Assembly: GCA_963775505.1 (NCBI GenBank)
Contig: CAVZIL010000008.1
Span: forward strand, 434,001 to 498,000
Source of the DNA: JAIBJN01 sp963775505
GTDB lineage: Bacteria > Actinomycetota > Thermoleophilia > Gaiellales > Gaiellaceae
Reading direction: 5' to 3'
DNA length: 64,000 bases
The notes under the pieces are model-generated. The model was not told the DNA's origin and did not search any database. It worked only from the letters and a program-made list of their open reading frames with translations. Both the position numbers and the translations under genes were made by a program. Below, piece by piece: positions 32,995 through 42,463 of this stretch; within the stretch, counting starts at the first letter, position 1; each line of letters opens with the position of its first letter.

Positions 32995-33021
32995 AACTCA
33001 TCGTTGGAAGACCGATGAGTT
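32995..33021. promoter_or_regulatory. Palindromic operator between the STAS and efflux-pump genes
   Basis: Arms aactcatcg (32995-33003) and cgatgagtt (33013-33021) are perfect 9-bp complements with a nine-base centre. The right side reads accgatgagt, a half-site form typical of TetR-family operators controlling efflux pumps. It lies 65 bp upstream of the DHA2 transporter start. No TetR gene is in the window near it. Confidence 0.5.
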
Positions 33022-33086
33022 CCGGCGACGTTTGACGGTCTGACCCTCCGAGAACGATCACGAGGGACGCCGAAAGGACCACCGCA

Positions 33087-34622
33087 GTGACAATGAACAG
33101 CCGGACCCGCTGGCTCGCGCTCTACGTCCTCTGCCTGGGGGACCTGATGATCGTCCTGGACGGGACGATCGTGAACGTCGCCCTGCCGTCGATCCAGGCG
33201 GACCTCGGCTTCTCCGACACCTCGCTGGCGTGGATCGTGAATGCCTACCTGCTCACGTTCGGAGGCTTTCTCCTCCTCGGCGGCAGGCTCGGCGACCTGT
33301 TCGGGCAGCGTCGCATGTTCCTGATCGGGATTACGCTCTTCACCGCCGCGTCGCTCGCGTGCGGTCTCGCCACCTCGCAGGGGCAGCTGATTGCGGCGCG
33401 GGCCGTGCAGGGGCTCGGCGGCGCGCTCGTCTCCGCCGTCGCCCTCTCCCTGGTCATGACGCTCTTCACGGAGCAGGCCGACCGCGCGAAGGCCATGGGC
33501 ATCTTCGGCTTCGTCCTTTCCGGCGGCGGCGTCGCCGGCGTGCTCCTCGGCGGCGTGCTCACGGACGTGCTCAACTGGCACTGGATCTTCCTCGTCAACA
33601 TCCCGGTCGGGGCGCTCGTCTTCGCGCTCTCGCTGCGTCTCCTGCCGGCCGCGCCCGGCATGGCCGCGGGAGGCAGGCTCGACGTCGCCGGCGCCGTGAT
33701 GATCACGGCGGCGCTGATGCTCGCCGTGTACGCGATCGTCAACGGCAACGAGACCGGCTGGACGGCGGGCGAGACGCTCGGTCTGCTCGGGGGCGCGGTC
33801 GTTCTGATCGTCGCATTCGTCGTCCGCGAGGCCCGCATCGCCTCGCCGCTGGTGCCGCTCGGCCTCTTCCGCAACCGCAACGTCTCCGTCGCCAACGTCA
33901 CCGGCATTCTCATGGCCGCCGGTCTCTTCGCCTACTTCTTCCTCTCCGCCCTCTACCTCCAGAACGTCCTCGGCTACACGCCGCTCGAGGTCGGCTTCGC
34001 CTATCTGCCCTCGATGATCCTCTGGGGCGCGACCTCGCTCTACTCGGACAAGCTCGTCATGCGCTTCGGCATCAAGCCGCCGCTCGTCGTCGGCCTGGGG
34101 CTGATGACTTTGTCGCTCCTCCTCTTCGCGCGGGCGCCGGTGGACGGCAACTTCGCCCTCGATGTGCTCCCGGCCACGATCGCGGTCGGCCTTGGCGCCG
34201 GCATCGGGTTCAACCCGATCCTCCTCGCCGCGATGGGAGGCGTCGCCCCGCAGGAGGCAGGCCTCGCCTCGGGGGTCGTCAACACGTCGTTCATGATGGG
34301 CGGCGCGCTCGGCCTCGCGGTCCTCGCGAGCCTGGCGGCGGCTCGCACCGACAACCTGCTCGCCTCGGGCGAGGACTCGGTCGCAGCCCTGAACAGCGGC
34401 TACCACGTCGCCTTCCTCGTCGGCGCGATCTTCGCTGCGGCGGCCGCGGTGCGTCGCCGGGCTGCTCCTCCGCTCGCCGGCGCCGGTCCCCCACGCCGAG
34501 GCGGAGCCGGCGACGGAGGCGGCGTAGACGCCTCGTCTCCTGGCAAGCTGACGTCGTGGCCGAGCAGCTCGCCATCCGCCTGCGCGGCGTCGTCAAGCGC
34601 TACGGGCCGATCACCGCCGTGA
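33087..34622 (+). CDS. DHA2-family (EmrB/QacA) MFS multidrug efflux pump with shifted C-terminus
   Basis: This 14-helix proton-driven exporter carries motif A GGRLGDLFGQRRMF, the DHA2-type start LGDLMIVLDGTIVNVALPSIQ, and motif C-like GGGVAGVLLGGVLTD. The listed frame ends in low-complexity sequence after FAAAAAV. Dropping one base near 34451 restores a normal last helix and tail (VVAGLLLRSPAPVPHAEAEPA) ending at the TAG at 34525-34527. That removes the overlap with the next ABC gene. The true end is therefore probably 34527. A TetR-like operator lies upstream. Confidence 0.88.
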   Translation: MTMNSRTRWLALYVLCLGDLMIVLDGTIVNVALPSIQADLGFSDTSLAWIVNAYLLTFGGFLLLGGRLGDLFGQRRMFLIGITLFTAASLACGLATSQGQLIAARAVQGLGGALVSAVALSLVMTLFTEQADRAKAMGIFGFVLSGGGVAGVLLGGVLTDVLNWHWIFLVNIPVGALVFALSLRLLPAAPGMAAGGRLDVAGAVMITAALMLAVYAIVNGNETGWTAGETLGLLGGAVVLIVAFVVREARIASPLVPLGLFRNRNVSVANVTGILMAAGLFAYFFLSALYLQNVLGYTPLEVGFAYLPSMILWGATSLYSDKLVMRFGIKPPLVVGLGLMTLSLLLFARAPVDGNFALDVLPATIAVGLGAGIGFNPILLAAMGGVAPQEAGLASGVVNTSFMMGGALGLAVLASLAAARTDNLLASGEDSVAALNSGYHVAFLVGAIFAAAAAVRRRAAPPLAGAGPPRRGGAGDGGGVDASSPGKLTSWPSSSPSACAASSSATGRSPP

Positions 34623-35455
34623 ACAGGCTCGACCTCGACGTGCCCGAGGGCACGTGCGTCGGTCTGCTCGGGCCGAACGGCGCCGGCAAGTCCACCACCA
34701 TGCGCCTGCTCACGGCCCAGGCGATCGCCGACGAGGGGGAGCTCGAGGTCCTCGGGTACCGCCTCCCCGAGCAGTCGAAGGCCGCGCGAGCCCAGTGCGG
34801 CGTCTCGCCGCAGCTCGACAACCTCGACACGACGCTGACCGTCGAGCAGAACCTGCTCGTCTTCACCCACCTGTACCGCATCGGCCGGCGCGACCGGCAG
34901 GCTGCGATCGAGCGGGCTCTCGAGATGGCCAACCTCGTCGATCGCCGCGACAGCCGGGTCGACAAGCTTTCCGGAGGAATGCGCAGGCGCCTGTTGATCG
35001 CCCGCTCGTTGGTTCACCGCCCGCGCCTCGTGCTCCTCGACGAGCCGACGGTCGGCCTCGATCCGCAGGTGCGTCAGGAGCTCTGGGCGCTGATCGACGC
35101 CCTGCGCGCGGAGGGGACGACGATCCTCATGTCCACGCACTACATCGAGGAGGCGCAGCGGCTCGCCGACACCGTCCTGATCATGTCCCACGGGAGCGCC
35201 GTTGCCTCGGGTCCCCCGGCCGAGCTCGTGGCCCGACACGCGGGGCGGGAGGCGGTCGAAGTGTACGGCTCGCCCGCGCGGCTGCTCGAGGCCGAGTTCG
35301 AGGCTCGACAGGCAGGGTTCGCCACGCGGCGGACCGGGACAAGCATCTCGGTCCTGGGGATCGAGGGCGGCGACGGCAGTGTCCCTGAAGGAGAGCGGCG
35401 CCCCGCCAACCTCGAGGACGTCTTCGTTCTCCTCACCGGCGAGGAGATCGAGTGA
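34556..35455 (+). CDS. DrrA/NodI-type ABC transporter ATP-binding protein
   Basis: This 299-aa ATPase has Walker A GPNGAGKSTT, Q-loop region GVSPQLDNLD, signature LSGGMRRRL, Walker B LVLLDEPTVGLDP and the switch histidine MSTHYIEEA. The C-terminal extension (ending EDVFVLLTGEEIE) is that of daunorubicin/nodulation-type exporters. Start GTG 34556. Its stop overlaps the permease start (TGATG). Together with the permease and the upstream MFS pump this is a drug or lipid efflux locus. Confidence 0.92.
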   Translation: MAEQLAIRLRGVVKRYGPITAVNRLDLDVPEGTCVGLLGPNGAGKSTTMRLLTAQAIADEGELEVLGYRLPEQSKAARAQCGVSPQLDNLDTTLTVEQNLLVFTHLYRIGRRDRQAAIERALEMANLVDRRDSRVDKLSGGMRRRLLIARSLVHRPRLVLLDEPTVGLDPQVRQELWALIDALRAEGTTILMSTHYIEEAQRLADTVLIMSHGSAVASGPPAELVARHAGREAVEVYGSPARLLEAEFEARQAGFATRRTGTSISVLGIEGGDGSVPEGERRPANLEDVFVLLTGEEIE

Positions 35456-36252
35456 TGGCCACGAGACCCGCGGCGCGCACGACCCTGGGACGGCTCGAGC
35501 GCCCCGCAATCACGGGCGTGCTCGTCAGGGAGATCGTCAACTTCTCCTCGTACTGGCGCTCGGCGAGCTTCTCCGCCACCGTCGAGCCGACCATCTACCT
35601 GCTCGCGTTCGGATTCGGCTTCGGGGCGCTGGTCGACCGGGTCGGCGGCTACGACTACGTCGAGTTCATCGGAACCGGGATCGTTGCGACCGCCGTTCTC
35701 TTCTCGAGCGCCTTCCCGGCGATGTTCGGGACGTTCGTCAAGTACCAGTTCCAGCGCACGTACGACGCGATCCTCGCCGCGCCCGTCGACACCGAGGAGC
35801 TCGTCACCGCCGAGGCGCTCTGGATCTCCATGCGGACGAGCGTCTTCGGCTGCGTGCCGATGGTCGTCGCGATCTTCTTCGGCCTCGACCCCTCCTGGGG
35901 GATGCTCCTCGTTCCCGGGATCGCCTTCGTCTCGGGCTTCGGCTGGGCGAACTTCGGCATCTCGATCGCCGGCTTCGCCAAGTCGTTCGAGAACTTCAAC
36001 TACGTGGTCAGCGCCGTGCTGACGCCGCTCTTCCTCGTCGCCGGCACGTTCTTCCCCATCGACACGCTGCCGCAGTGGGCGCAGGTTCTCGCGAACCTGA
36101 ACCCCCTCTACCAGTGCGTCGAGCTCGTGCGCGGGGCCGTCTTCGGCTTCGAGAGCTGGGTCGACCTCGTTCGCCTTGGCGTCCTCGTTGCCTTCGGCCT
36201 CGTCATGTGGCGCATCGCCATCCACGCGATGACGCGCAAGCTGATCGACTAG
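35455..36252 (+). CDS. ABC-2 type permease (DrrB/NodJ-like)
   Basis: This 265-aa integral membrane protein has six helices and the ABC-2 signature region FNYVVSAVLTPLFLVAGTFFPIDTLPQWAQ. NLNPLYQCVELVRGAVFG follows, as in NodJ/DrrB. It pairs with the ATPase encoded immediately upstream; ATG 35455 shares a base with the ATPase stop (an in-frame GTG at 35452 is also possible). A strong bidirectional hairpin lies downstream. The exported compound is unknown. Confidence 0.92.
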   Translation: MATRPAARTTLGRLERPAITGVLVREIVNFSSYWRSASFSATVEPTIYLLAFGFGFGALVDRVGGYDYVEFIGTGIVATAVLFSSAFPAMFGTFVKYQFQRTYDAILAAPVDTEELVTAEALWISMRTSVFGCVPMVVAIFFGLDPSWGMLLVPGIAFVSGFGWANFGISIAGFAKSFENFNYVVSAVLTPLFLVAGTFFPIDTLPQWAQVLANLNPLYQCVELVRGAVFGFESWVDLVRLGVLVAFGLVMWRIAIHAMTRKLID

Positions 36253-36312
36253 CGGTTCCACCTGGACTCTGGCGCGCCGAGCGGACACGTGGCTCGCTCG
36301 CACGCAGCTGAG

Positions 36313-36347
36313 CCGAAGGGAGCCGGTCGTCCGCCGGCTCCCTTCGG
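36313..36347. terminator. Bidirectional terminator between convergent genes
   Basis: Perfect 14-bp arms ccgaagggagccgg (36313-36326) and ccggctcccttcgg (36334-36347) surround a seven-base loop. It sits between the ABC permease stop (36252) and the convergent secreted-protein stop (36356) and can serve both strands. Confidence 0.8.
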
Positions 36348-36355
36348 ATGGAGAT

Positions 36356-37741
36356 CTAGGGGTCGACGACCTTGAGGACGTCCCACGCCGACGTCCGGCA
36401 GTGGACGCGGTCGTAGAAGAGCGACGTCGTGCCGTCCGCGTTCTCGAGCGCGCGCGTCTGACCGGAGTCCCACCCCTGCGGGAAGCGGGCGAGGACGGTG
36501 TCCCCGCCGCCGGGCGCGCGCCTGACGAGCCGGACGGACGCTCCGCACCCCCGCCCGCTGCGCAGGAAGTAGACCGTGCCGTCGTCGGTCACCGAAGGAA
36601 AGTAGTGGTGACGGTTCGCCTGGTTGGTGATCCGGGTCGTCGTCCCGGCTGCGATGTCGTACAGGAAGACGTTGCACCAGGGGGTGCACCGGTGCCACAC
36701 GGCGTAGTTCCCGCTCACCTGGTTCGGCGCGGCGCCCTGGCGCCGCTTCCAGGCGATCCGGTCGAGGAGGATCGTCTCGCCGGTCACCAGGTTGCGGAGA
36801 AAGACGAAATCCCTGCGCTGCCCGAGCTGCTGCCGCCCGAAGAGGAGCCAGTCGCCCGAGATGCTCGGGCTCCACTCCCATGCATCCGTGTTGACGCCGG
36901 CGGGCGGGCTCGACCGTGTCCCGTTCACGAGGTCGTAGAAGACGATGCTGGACCGACGCGGGCGTGCCTGCACATGGACCTCCTGGAAGACGAAGGTGTC
37001 GCCCTCGAAACCGCCCGGGAAGCCGCTCGTCCGGGGCCGGTTGACCGCGTCCCTCGGCTCGCCGGTCCGCTGGACGAACGCAGTCCAGAACTGGCCGTTC
37101 CTTCGTGGCCACTGCGCCCAGGCGAGGTGGTCGGGCCCGGCGGCCGGATAGGCCTCGTAGGCACGGGTCGTCCGCACGCCGATCTGGTCGAGCGGGGAGC
37201 GGACGTCGAGTGAGAGCACGAGGCTCCCGCCCCCGCCCTTGCCTGCAGCCATCAGGTAGTAGGTCTCTCCGGGCGACGCCAGGAAGACGACGCGGGACTG
37301 CATCGTCGCCCCGCCCGCGTCGTCGTCGCACGTGAGCTGGGTGAGGCCGCCCTGAACGCCGGTGTACGCCGAGAGCGTCGTGTCGAAGTCGCTCCCGAAC
37401 GTGTCCGCCGCGACCCAGGTCGTGATCGGCGTGGTGAACGCGTACCAGACCGACGCGGCGCTTCCCAGGCAGAGCGGATCGTCGGCGGCGGCGGTCGCCT
37501 CGACCGTGCTCAGCGTGGTCGTGTACGGCAGCCCGGTGACCGCCACGGCGCCGGCGAAGGGGTCGTTGGCCGGCGGCACGAGCACCTGCAGCGGCTGCTC
37601 GTCGGGCGATCCTGCAGCGGCGCCGGCGGAGACCGCGCGCCCTGACGAATCCGACGGCGGAAGCGCGCCCGCCACCGGACAGGCGAGGAGGGCGGCTAGC
37701 GCGGCCGCCCAGATGAGATGGATTCGTGCGAGGCCGGGCAT
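36356..37741 (-). CDS. Secreted protein: PPC-like beta domain plus TolB-like propeller
   Basis: This 461-aa exported protein begins with a signal peptide (IHLIWAAALAALLACPVAGA). Residues about 55-180 resemble the pre-peptidase C-terminal (PPC) beta-sandwich: NDPFAGAVAVTGLPYTTTLSTVEAT, SVWYAFTTP, DFDTTLSAYTG, ETYYLMAAGKG. The rest has repeated WD/TolB-like blades (SPSISGDWLLFGRQ, VSGNYAVWHR, PSVTDDGTVYFLRSG). ATG 37741 has a good aaggagg site. No catalytic residues are recognised; an extracellular binding or matrix role is a guess. Confidence 0.7.
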   Translation of the reverse strand: MPGLARIHLIWAAALAALLACPVAGALPPSDSSGRAVSAGAAAGSPDEQPLQVLVPPANDPFAGAVAVTGLPYTTTLSTVEATAAADDPLCLGSAASVWYAFTTPITTWVAADTFGSDFDTTLSAYTGVQGGLTQLTCDDDAGGATMQSRVVFLASPGETYYLMAAGKGGGGSLVLSLDVRSPLDQIGVRTTRAYEAYPAAGPDHLAWAQWPRRNGQFWTAFVQRTGEPRDAVNRPRTSGFPGGFEGDTFVFQEVHVQARPRRSSIVFYDLVNGTRSSPPAGVNTDAWEWSPSISGDWLLFGRQQLGQRRDFVFLRNLVTGETILLDRIAWKRRQGAAPNQVSGNYAVWHRCTPWCNVFLYDIAAGTTTRITNQANRHHYFPSVTDDGTVYFLRSGRGCGASVRLVRRAPGGGDTVLARFPQGWDSGQTRALENADGTTSLFYDRVHCRTSAWDVLKVVDP

Positions 37742-37819
37742 GGAGACCTCCTTGTCGAACGCTACCGCAGCGCGTGCGGATTGTTGCCAAGCTAGATCCT
37801 GGGCCTCAAAATCACCTCA

Positions 37820-40800
37820 ATGGGAGGCGGCGGGTCTTCCAGTGCCCGAGTCGGGCCGCCCGCGCTCGAGTTCCGGATCCTCGGCCCGCTCGAGGTTCGG
37901 CGGGGCGGCGCGCCGCTTGCGCTCGGGGGCGGCCGCCCGCGCGCGCTGCTAGCCCTCCTGCTCGTCCACCGCGACGAGACGGTCTCGACCGACCGACTCG
38001 TCGACGACCTCTGGGGCGAGTCGCCTCCGCGGACGGCGCGTCACATGGTCGAGGTGTACGTCTCCAACCTACGCCGCGCGCTCGGAAAGGAGCGTCTTCT
38101 CCGGGAGTCGAGCGGGTACGTCCTCCGCCTCGCCCCGGACGAGCTCGACGCGGCCCACTTCGAGCGCCTGTGCGCCGAGGGGCAGGAGGCGCTGCAGGCC
38201 GGCGAGCCGGACGTCGCCTCCGCTCGTCTCTCCGAGGCGCTCGAGCTCTGGCGCGGGCCCGCGCTGGCGGACTTCGCCTACGAAAGCTTCGCCGAGGTGG
38301 AGTCGCGTCGCCTCGAGGAGCTTCGGCTCCATGCCGAGGAGGAGCGAGTCGCGGCCGAGCTGGCGCTCGGCCGCGGAGCGGAGCTGGTCGCGCAGCTCGA
38401 GGAGCTGGTCGCCCGCGCTCCCCTGCGCGAACGCCGGCACAAGCAGCTCATGCTCGCCCTCGCGGCCGCCGGCCGCCAGGCGGACGCTCTCGCCGCCTAC
38501 CGCTCCGCCCGGAAGATCCTCGTCGACGAGCTCGGCCTCGAGCCGAGCGAGGAGCTGCGCCGGCTGGAGCGCGCGATCCTGGCCCAGGAGGAGGACATGG
38601 CGGACGAGGGCGTGGGCCGCGCCGCCGACGAACGCGCGACGCGTCGAGTCGTCACCGTCCTGTTCGCCGAGCTGGTCGACGGTGGCGGGGCCGACCCCGA
38701 GGTGGCCCGCGGAGCTGCGGCCCGGTCGCTCGAGCCAGCGCGAGAGATGCTGGCGCGGCACGAGGGGACGGTCGAGGAGCTGCCCGACGGTGCGCTGATG
38801 GGGGTCTTCGGAACCCCGGTCGCGCACGAGGACGACGCTCTCCGAGCTCTCCGGGCAGCCGAGGAGCTCCGTGCCAGCGGGCTCGTCTCCCGTGTCGGCG
38901 TCGAGACGGGCGAGGCCCTGGCGACCGGCGCCGAGGTGAGCGGCGAGGTCGTGCGGGCGGCGGCGCGGCTGCGGGAGGCGGCCGCGCCGGGCGAGATCGT
39001 GCTCGGAGAGCAGACGCGCCTGCTCGCCGGCGAGGCGGTCCGGCTCGAGCCGCTGTGGGACGAGCAGCTCGCCGCGTGGCGGCTGCTCGAAGTCACGCTC
39101 CCGGGTGCAGGCGTGACGTGGAAGACGGAGTTCGTCGGCCGCCGGGACGAGCTTGGCGAGTTGCTGGACGGCTACGCCCTGGCCGTCGCCGAGGAGCGCG
39201 TGCAGATCGTGACCGTCCTGGGCGAGCCCGGGATCGGAAAGTCGCGGCTCGCCCAGGAGCTCGCCGACCAGGTTCGGGGAGAGGCGCAGGTGCTCGTCGG
39301 CCGCTGCCTCGCCTACGGCGAGGCGATCACGTACTGGCCCCTGCGCGGAGTGGTGGGTGAGGCGGGCGGGATCTCGTACGCGTCCATCGAAACGCTCCTC
39401 GCCGGCACCGGCCACACGGAGGCGATCGCCCGGCGGGTGGCGGGCGCGGTGGGCCTGTTGGACGCCGTCCACCCCGTCGAGGAGATCCGCTGGGCCGTCC
39501 GGCGCCTGCTCGAGGCGCTCGCCCGCGACCACCCGCTAGTCATCGGCTTCGACGACCTGCACTGGGCAAACCAGGCGTTCCTCGACCTCGTGGAGCACGT
39601 GGTCGAGACGTGCCAGGCCCGCGTTCTCATCGTCTGCCTCGCGCGTTCAGAGCTGCTCGAGAGCCGACGGGACTGGGCCCGCCCGCGGCCCAACGGGCGG
39701 GCGCTGACGCTCGCCCCGCTCTCGAGGAACGAGAGCGGGGCGCTGCTCGAGCGCCTGAACCACTCGACCCCGCCGCTCGCCGAGCCGGAGCGGCACCGCA
39801 TCATCGCCGCCGCGAACGGCAATCCGCTCTTCCTCGAGCAGCTGGCCGCGTTCGCGGCGGAGCGCACGCCCGACGATCGCGCCGGCTCCCTCCCGACGAG
39901 CCTGCGGACGCTGCTTGCAGCCCGCCTCGACCGCCTGCCCCCCGGCGAGAGAGCGGTCGTGGAGCTCGCCGCGGTGAACGGCCGGGCGTTCTGGGTCGAC
40001 TCCCTCCGGGACCTGCTTCCGGCCGACCGTGCCCCCGCGCTCACGCGTCAGCTCGAATCGCTCACGCGGCGGGACCTCCTCGAGCCGCGCCAGACCTCGG
40101 TCCCGTTCATGCAGGCCTTCCGGTTTCGCCACGCGCTCATCCAGGAGGCGGCCTATCACTCCCTGCCGAAAAGGCGGCGAGCCGAGGCGCACGAGCGTCT
40201 CGCCGCCTGGATCGAGCAGGCCCCGGATGCGGCCGTAGGCGCGAAGGATCGCGCCGTGGGCCACCACCTCGAGCAGGCGTATCTCTACCGAGCCGAGCTC
40301 GGGCTCGGGCTCGACGACGAGGAGACCCGTGAGCTGGCCGTCCGGGCTGCTCGCCACCTTGCAGCGGCGGGGGGCCGCGCCAGCGCGCGCGGGAACGCCG
40401 CCGGGGCGGTCTCCCTGCTCTCTCGGGCCTGTGCGCTTCTCCCGCACAGCGACGCGCGGCGCTTGGAGCTCCTGCCGCAGCTCGGCGTGGAGCTTGCGGA
40501 GGGCGGGGAGCCCGGCCGGGCGGAGGCGGTTCTCGCGGAGGCGATCGACGACGCGGTGGCGGCGTCGGACCGCCGGATCGAGCTCCGCGCCCGCCTCGAG
40601 CTGGCGGCTGTGCGTGGGTTCGCCACGCCGAGAACGGCCGCCGCCGAGATCGCGCAGATCGTCGAGGAGGCGATTCCGGTGTTCGAGCAGGCGGGCGACC
40701 ACGCCTCGCTCGCTCGCGCCTGGCACGTGCTCGGCTACGTGGACGTCTGGTCCGTTCGCTGGGACGCGGGTGGCACGGCGTTCGAGCAGGCCCGCGAGCA

Positions 40801-41572
40801 CTCGCGCGAGGCGGGCGACGCCCGGGAAGAGGCCTCGCTCGTCCGCTGGATCGCCCGGTCGGTGCTCTTCGGGACGACTCCCGCGCCCGCGGGAATCCGG
40901 CGCTGCGAGGCCCTTCTCGCCGACGTCAGCGGCCGACGCGACGCCGAAGTCGGGGTGCTCGAGGCGCTGGCGAGCCTCGAGGCGATGCGCGGGCGCTTCG
41001 ACGAGGCGCGCGACCTCCACGGCCGCGGGGGCCGGACGTACGCCGAGCTGGGGCAGAAGGCACGCCTGGCGCGCCTGACCGCGGTGGGGACCCGCATCGA
41101 GCTGCTCGCAGGGGACCGGGCGGCGGCCGAGCGGGAGCTCCGAACCGCCTACGCGATCTTCGAGGCGAGCGGGGAACGCGCGTACGTCGCGGCGGTCGCG
41201 GCCAGCCTGGCCAGGCTTCTCTGCGAGCTGGGCCGCTACGACGAAGCCGGCCAGCTGGCGGGCGTCGCCGAGCGGACGGCGGCCAAAGGCGACCTGACGA
41301 CACAGGTTCGCCGGCGGGCTGCGCAGGCGAAGGTGCTCGCTCACCGGGGCGCGCCGGACGAGGCCGAGGCGCTCGCGCGGGAGGCCGTCACGCTGACCGA
41401 CGGCACGGAGTTTCCCGACTGGCGCGCCGACACGCTCCTGGACCTCTCGGAGGTGCTCCGCGTCGCGGAGCATGCGGAGCAGGCCAACACGGCTATTCGA
41501 GGGGCCGTTCGCCTGTACGAGAGCAAGGGCAACCTCGTCTCGGCGGAGAAGGCACGCACGCTGCTCCGGTGA
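37820..41572 (+). CDS. Giant BTAD/SARP-type regulator fused to cyclase-like, AAA and TPR domains
   Basis: This 1250-aa protein has, in order: an OmpR-like winged helix (about 16-110, FRILGPLEVRRGG), a bacterial transcriptional activator domain (about 112-257), a class III cyclase-like domain (about 273-425), an AAA/STAND ATPase (FVGRRDELGEL near 436, P-loop GEPGIGKSRL near 470, FDDLHWANQ) and TPR-like repeats to the end. In the cyclase part the metal-binding FAD is altered to FAE (VLFAELVDG), although DGALMGVFGTPVAHEDDALRA is kept, so it is probably catalytically dead. STAND regulators of this layout sense ligands and activate nearby genes. A VOC dioxygenase-like gene follows by 24 bases. Confidence 0.85.
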   Translation: MGGGGSSSARVGPPALEFRILGPLEVRRGGAPLALGGGRPRALLALLLVHRDETVSTDRLVDDLWGESPPRTARHMVEVYVSNLRRALGKERLLRESSGYVLRLAPDELDAAHFERLCAEGQEALQAGEPDVASARLSEALELWRGPALADFAYESFAEVESRRLEELRLHAEEERVAAELALGRGAELVAQLEELVARAPLRERRHKQLMLALAAAGRQADALAAYRSARKILVDELGLEPSEELRRLERAILAQEEDMADEGVGRAADERATRRVVTVLFAELVDGGGADPEVARGAAARSLEPAREMLARHEGTVEELPDGALMGVFGTPVAHEDDALRALRAAEELRASGLVSRVGVETGEALATGAEVSGEVVRAAARLREAAAPGEIVLGEQTRLLAGEAVRLEPLWDEQLAAWRLLEVTLPGAGVTWKTEFVGRRDELGELLDGYALAVAEERVQIVTVLGEPGIGKSRLAQELADQVRGEAQVLVGRCLAYGEAITYWPLRGVVGEAGGISYASIETLLAGTGHTEAIARRVAGAVGLLDAVHPVEEIRWAVRRLLEALARDHPLVIGFDDLHWANQAFLDLVEHVVETCQARVLIVCLARSELLESRRDWARPRPNGRALTLAPLSRNESGALLERLNHSTPPLAEPERHRIIAAANGNPLFLEQLAAFAAERTPDDRAGSLPTSLRTLLAARLDRLPPGERAVVELAAVNGRAFWVDSLRDLLPADRAPALTRQLESLTRRDLLEPRQTSVPFMQAFRFRHALIQEAAYHSLPKRRRAEAHERLAAWIEQAPDAAVGAKDRAVGHHLEQAYLYRAELGLGLDDEETRELAVRAARHLAAAGGRASARGNAAGAVSLLSRACALLPHSDARRLELLPQLGVELAEGGEPGRAEAVLAEAIDDAVAASDRRIELRARLELAAVRGFATPRTAAAEIAQIVEEAIPVFEQAGDHASLARAWHVLGYVDVWSVRWDAGGTAFEQAREHSREAGDAREEASLVRWIARSVLFGTTPAPAGIRRCEALLADVSGRRDAEVGVLEALASLEAMRGRFDEARDLHGRGGRTYAELGQKARLARLTAVGTRIELLAGDRAAAERELRTAYAIFEASGERAYVAAVAASLARLLCELGRYDEAGQLAGVAERTAAKGDLTTQVRRRAAQAKVLAHRGAPDEAEALAREAVTLTDGTEFPDWRADTLLDLSEVLRVAEHAEQANTAIRGAVRLYESKGNLVSAEKARTLLR

Positions 41573-41596
41573 GTTTGCGCTCGGTATGGTGGCGGG

Positions 41597-42463
41597 ATGG
41601 CGACCGGCACCGTCTCGATCCCCGCGACGACGAGGATGGGAGCCGTCGAGGTCACCGTCGGCGACCTCGACCGCTCGCTCGGCTACTACGGCCGGAGCGT
41701 CGGTCTCGACCTGCTCGGGCGCGACGACGGCCGCGCGTCGCTCGGTGCCGGGGGCACCGAGCTGCTCGGACTGGTCGAGGAGCCGGGAGCGCGGCCGGCA
41801 GGCCGGCACACCGGGCTCTACCACTTCGCCCTCCGGGTGCCCGAACGGGTCGACCTCGCCCGCTGGCTGGCGCACGCCGCCCGCGACCGGGTGCCGCTGC
41901 TCGGGATGTCGGACCACTTCGTCAGCGAGGCGGTCTACCTCACTGACCCGGACGGGCACGGCATCGAGGTCTACCACGACCGGCCTCGCGAGGTGTGGGA
42001 GGGGAAGGTGGCGAGCCGGATGACGACCGACCCTCTCGATGTCGCCTCCCTTCTCGGCGAGCTGGACGACCCCTCGGCCGAGCCGTTCGACGGCCTTCCC
42101 GCGGGCGCCGACATGGGGCACGTCCACCTCCAGGTCGCGGACATCCCCGCCGCCGTGGAGTTCTACCGCGACCAGCTCGGCTTCGACCTGACGGCCGAGC
42201 TGTTCGGCTCGGCGGCGTTCTTCGGCGCCGGCGGCTACCACCACCACGTCGGCGCCAATGTTTGGCACAGTCGAGGCGCCTCGCCTCCGCCCGCAGGGAC
42301 GGCGGCGCTCCGCCACGCGACGATCGTCCTTCCGAGCGCCGAGGAGCGCGACGCGGTCGCCGGTCGGATCGTCGATGCCGGGCAGGAGCCGGAGGCCACC
42401 CCGGACGGCGTCCTCGTCCGCGACCCGTCCGGGATCGCCCTCTTCCTCACCGCCGCTCTCTGA
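41597..42463 (+). CDS. Two-module VOC protein, catechol-2,3-dioxygenase-like
   Basis: This 288-aa protein has two VOC modules like CatE-type extradiol dioxygenases. Module 1 has VTVGDLDRSLGYYGRSVGL, GLYHFALRVP and DPDGHGIEVYHDRP. Module 2 has MGHVHLQVADIPAAVEFYRDQLGFDL and a histidine run GGYHHHVGANVW. Probable iron ligands are the His of GHVHLQV, a His in YHHHVG and an acidic residue near the end, where the usual Glu is replaced (SGIALFL). Activity is therefore uncertain. It may be co-transcribed with and regulated by the upstream SARP-like protein. Confidence 0.8.
   Translation: MATGTVSIPATTRMGAVEVTVGDLDRSLGYYGRSVGLDLLGRDDGRASLGAGGTELLGLVEEPGARPAGRHTGLYHFALRVPERVDLARWLAHAARDRVPLLGMSDHFVSEAVYLTDPDGHGIEVYHDRPREVWEGKVASRMTTDPLDVASLLGELDDPSAEPFDGLPAGADMGHVHLQVADIPAAVEFYRDQLGFDLTAELFGSAAFFGAGGYHHHVGANVWHSRGASPPPAGTAALRHATIVLPSAEERDAVAGRIVDAGQEPEATPDGVLVRDPSGIALFLTAAL

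Noticed and set aside
32967..34406. Long upstream extension of the STAS frame on the minus strand
   Set aside because: It is antisense to the MFS transporter and made of repetitive Glu/Arg/His sequence; only the part from ATG 32966 is a recognisable domain.
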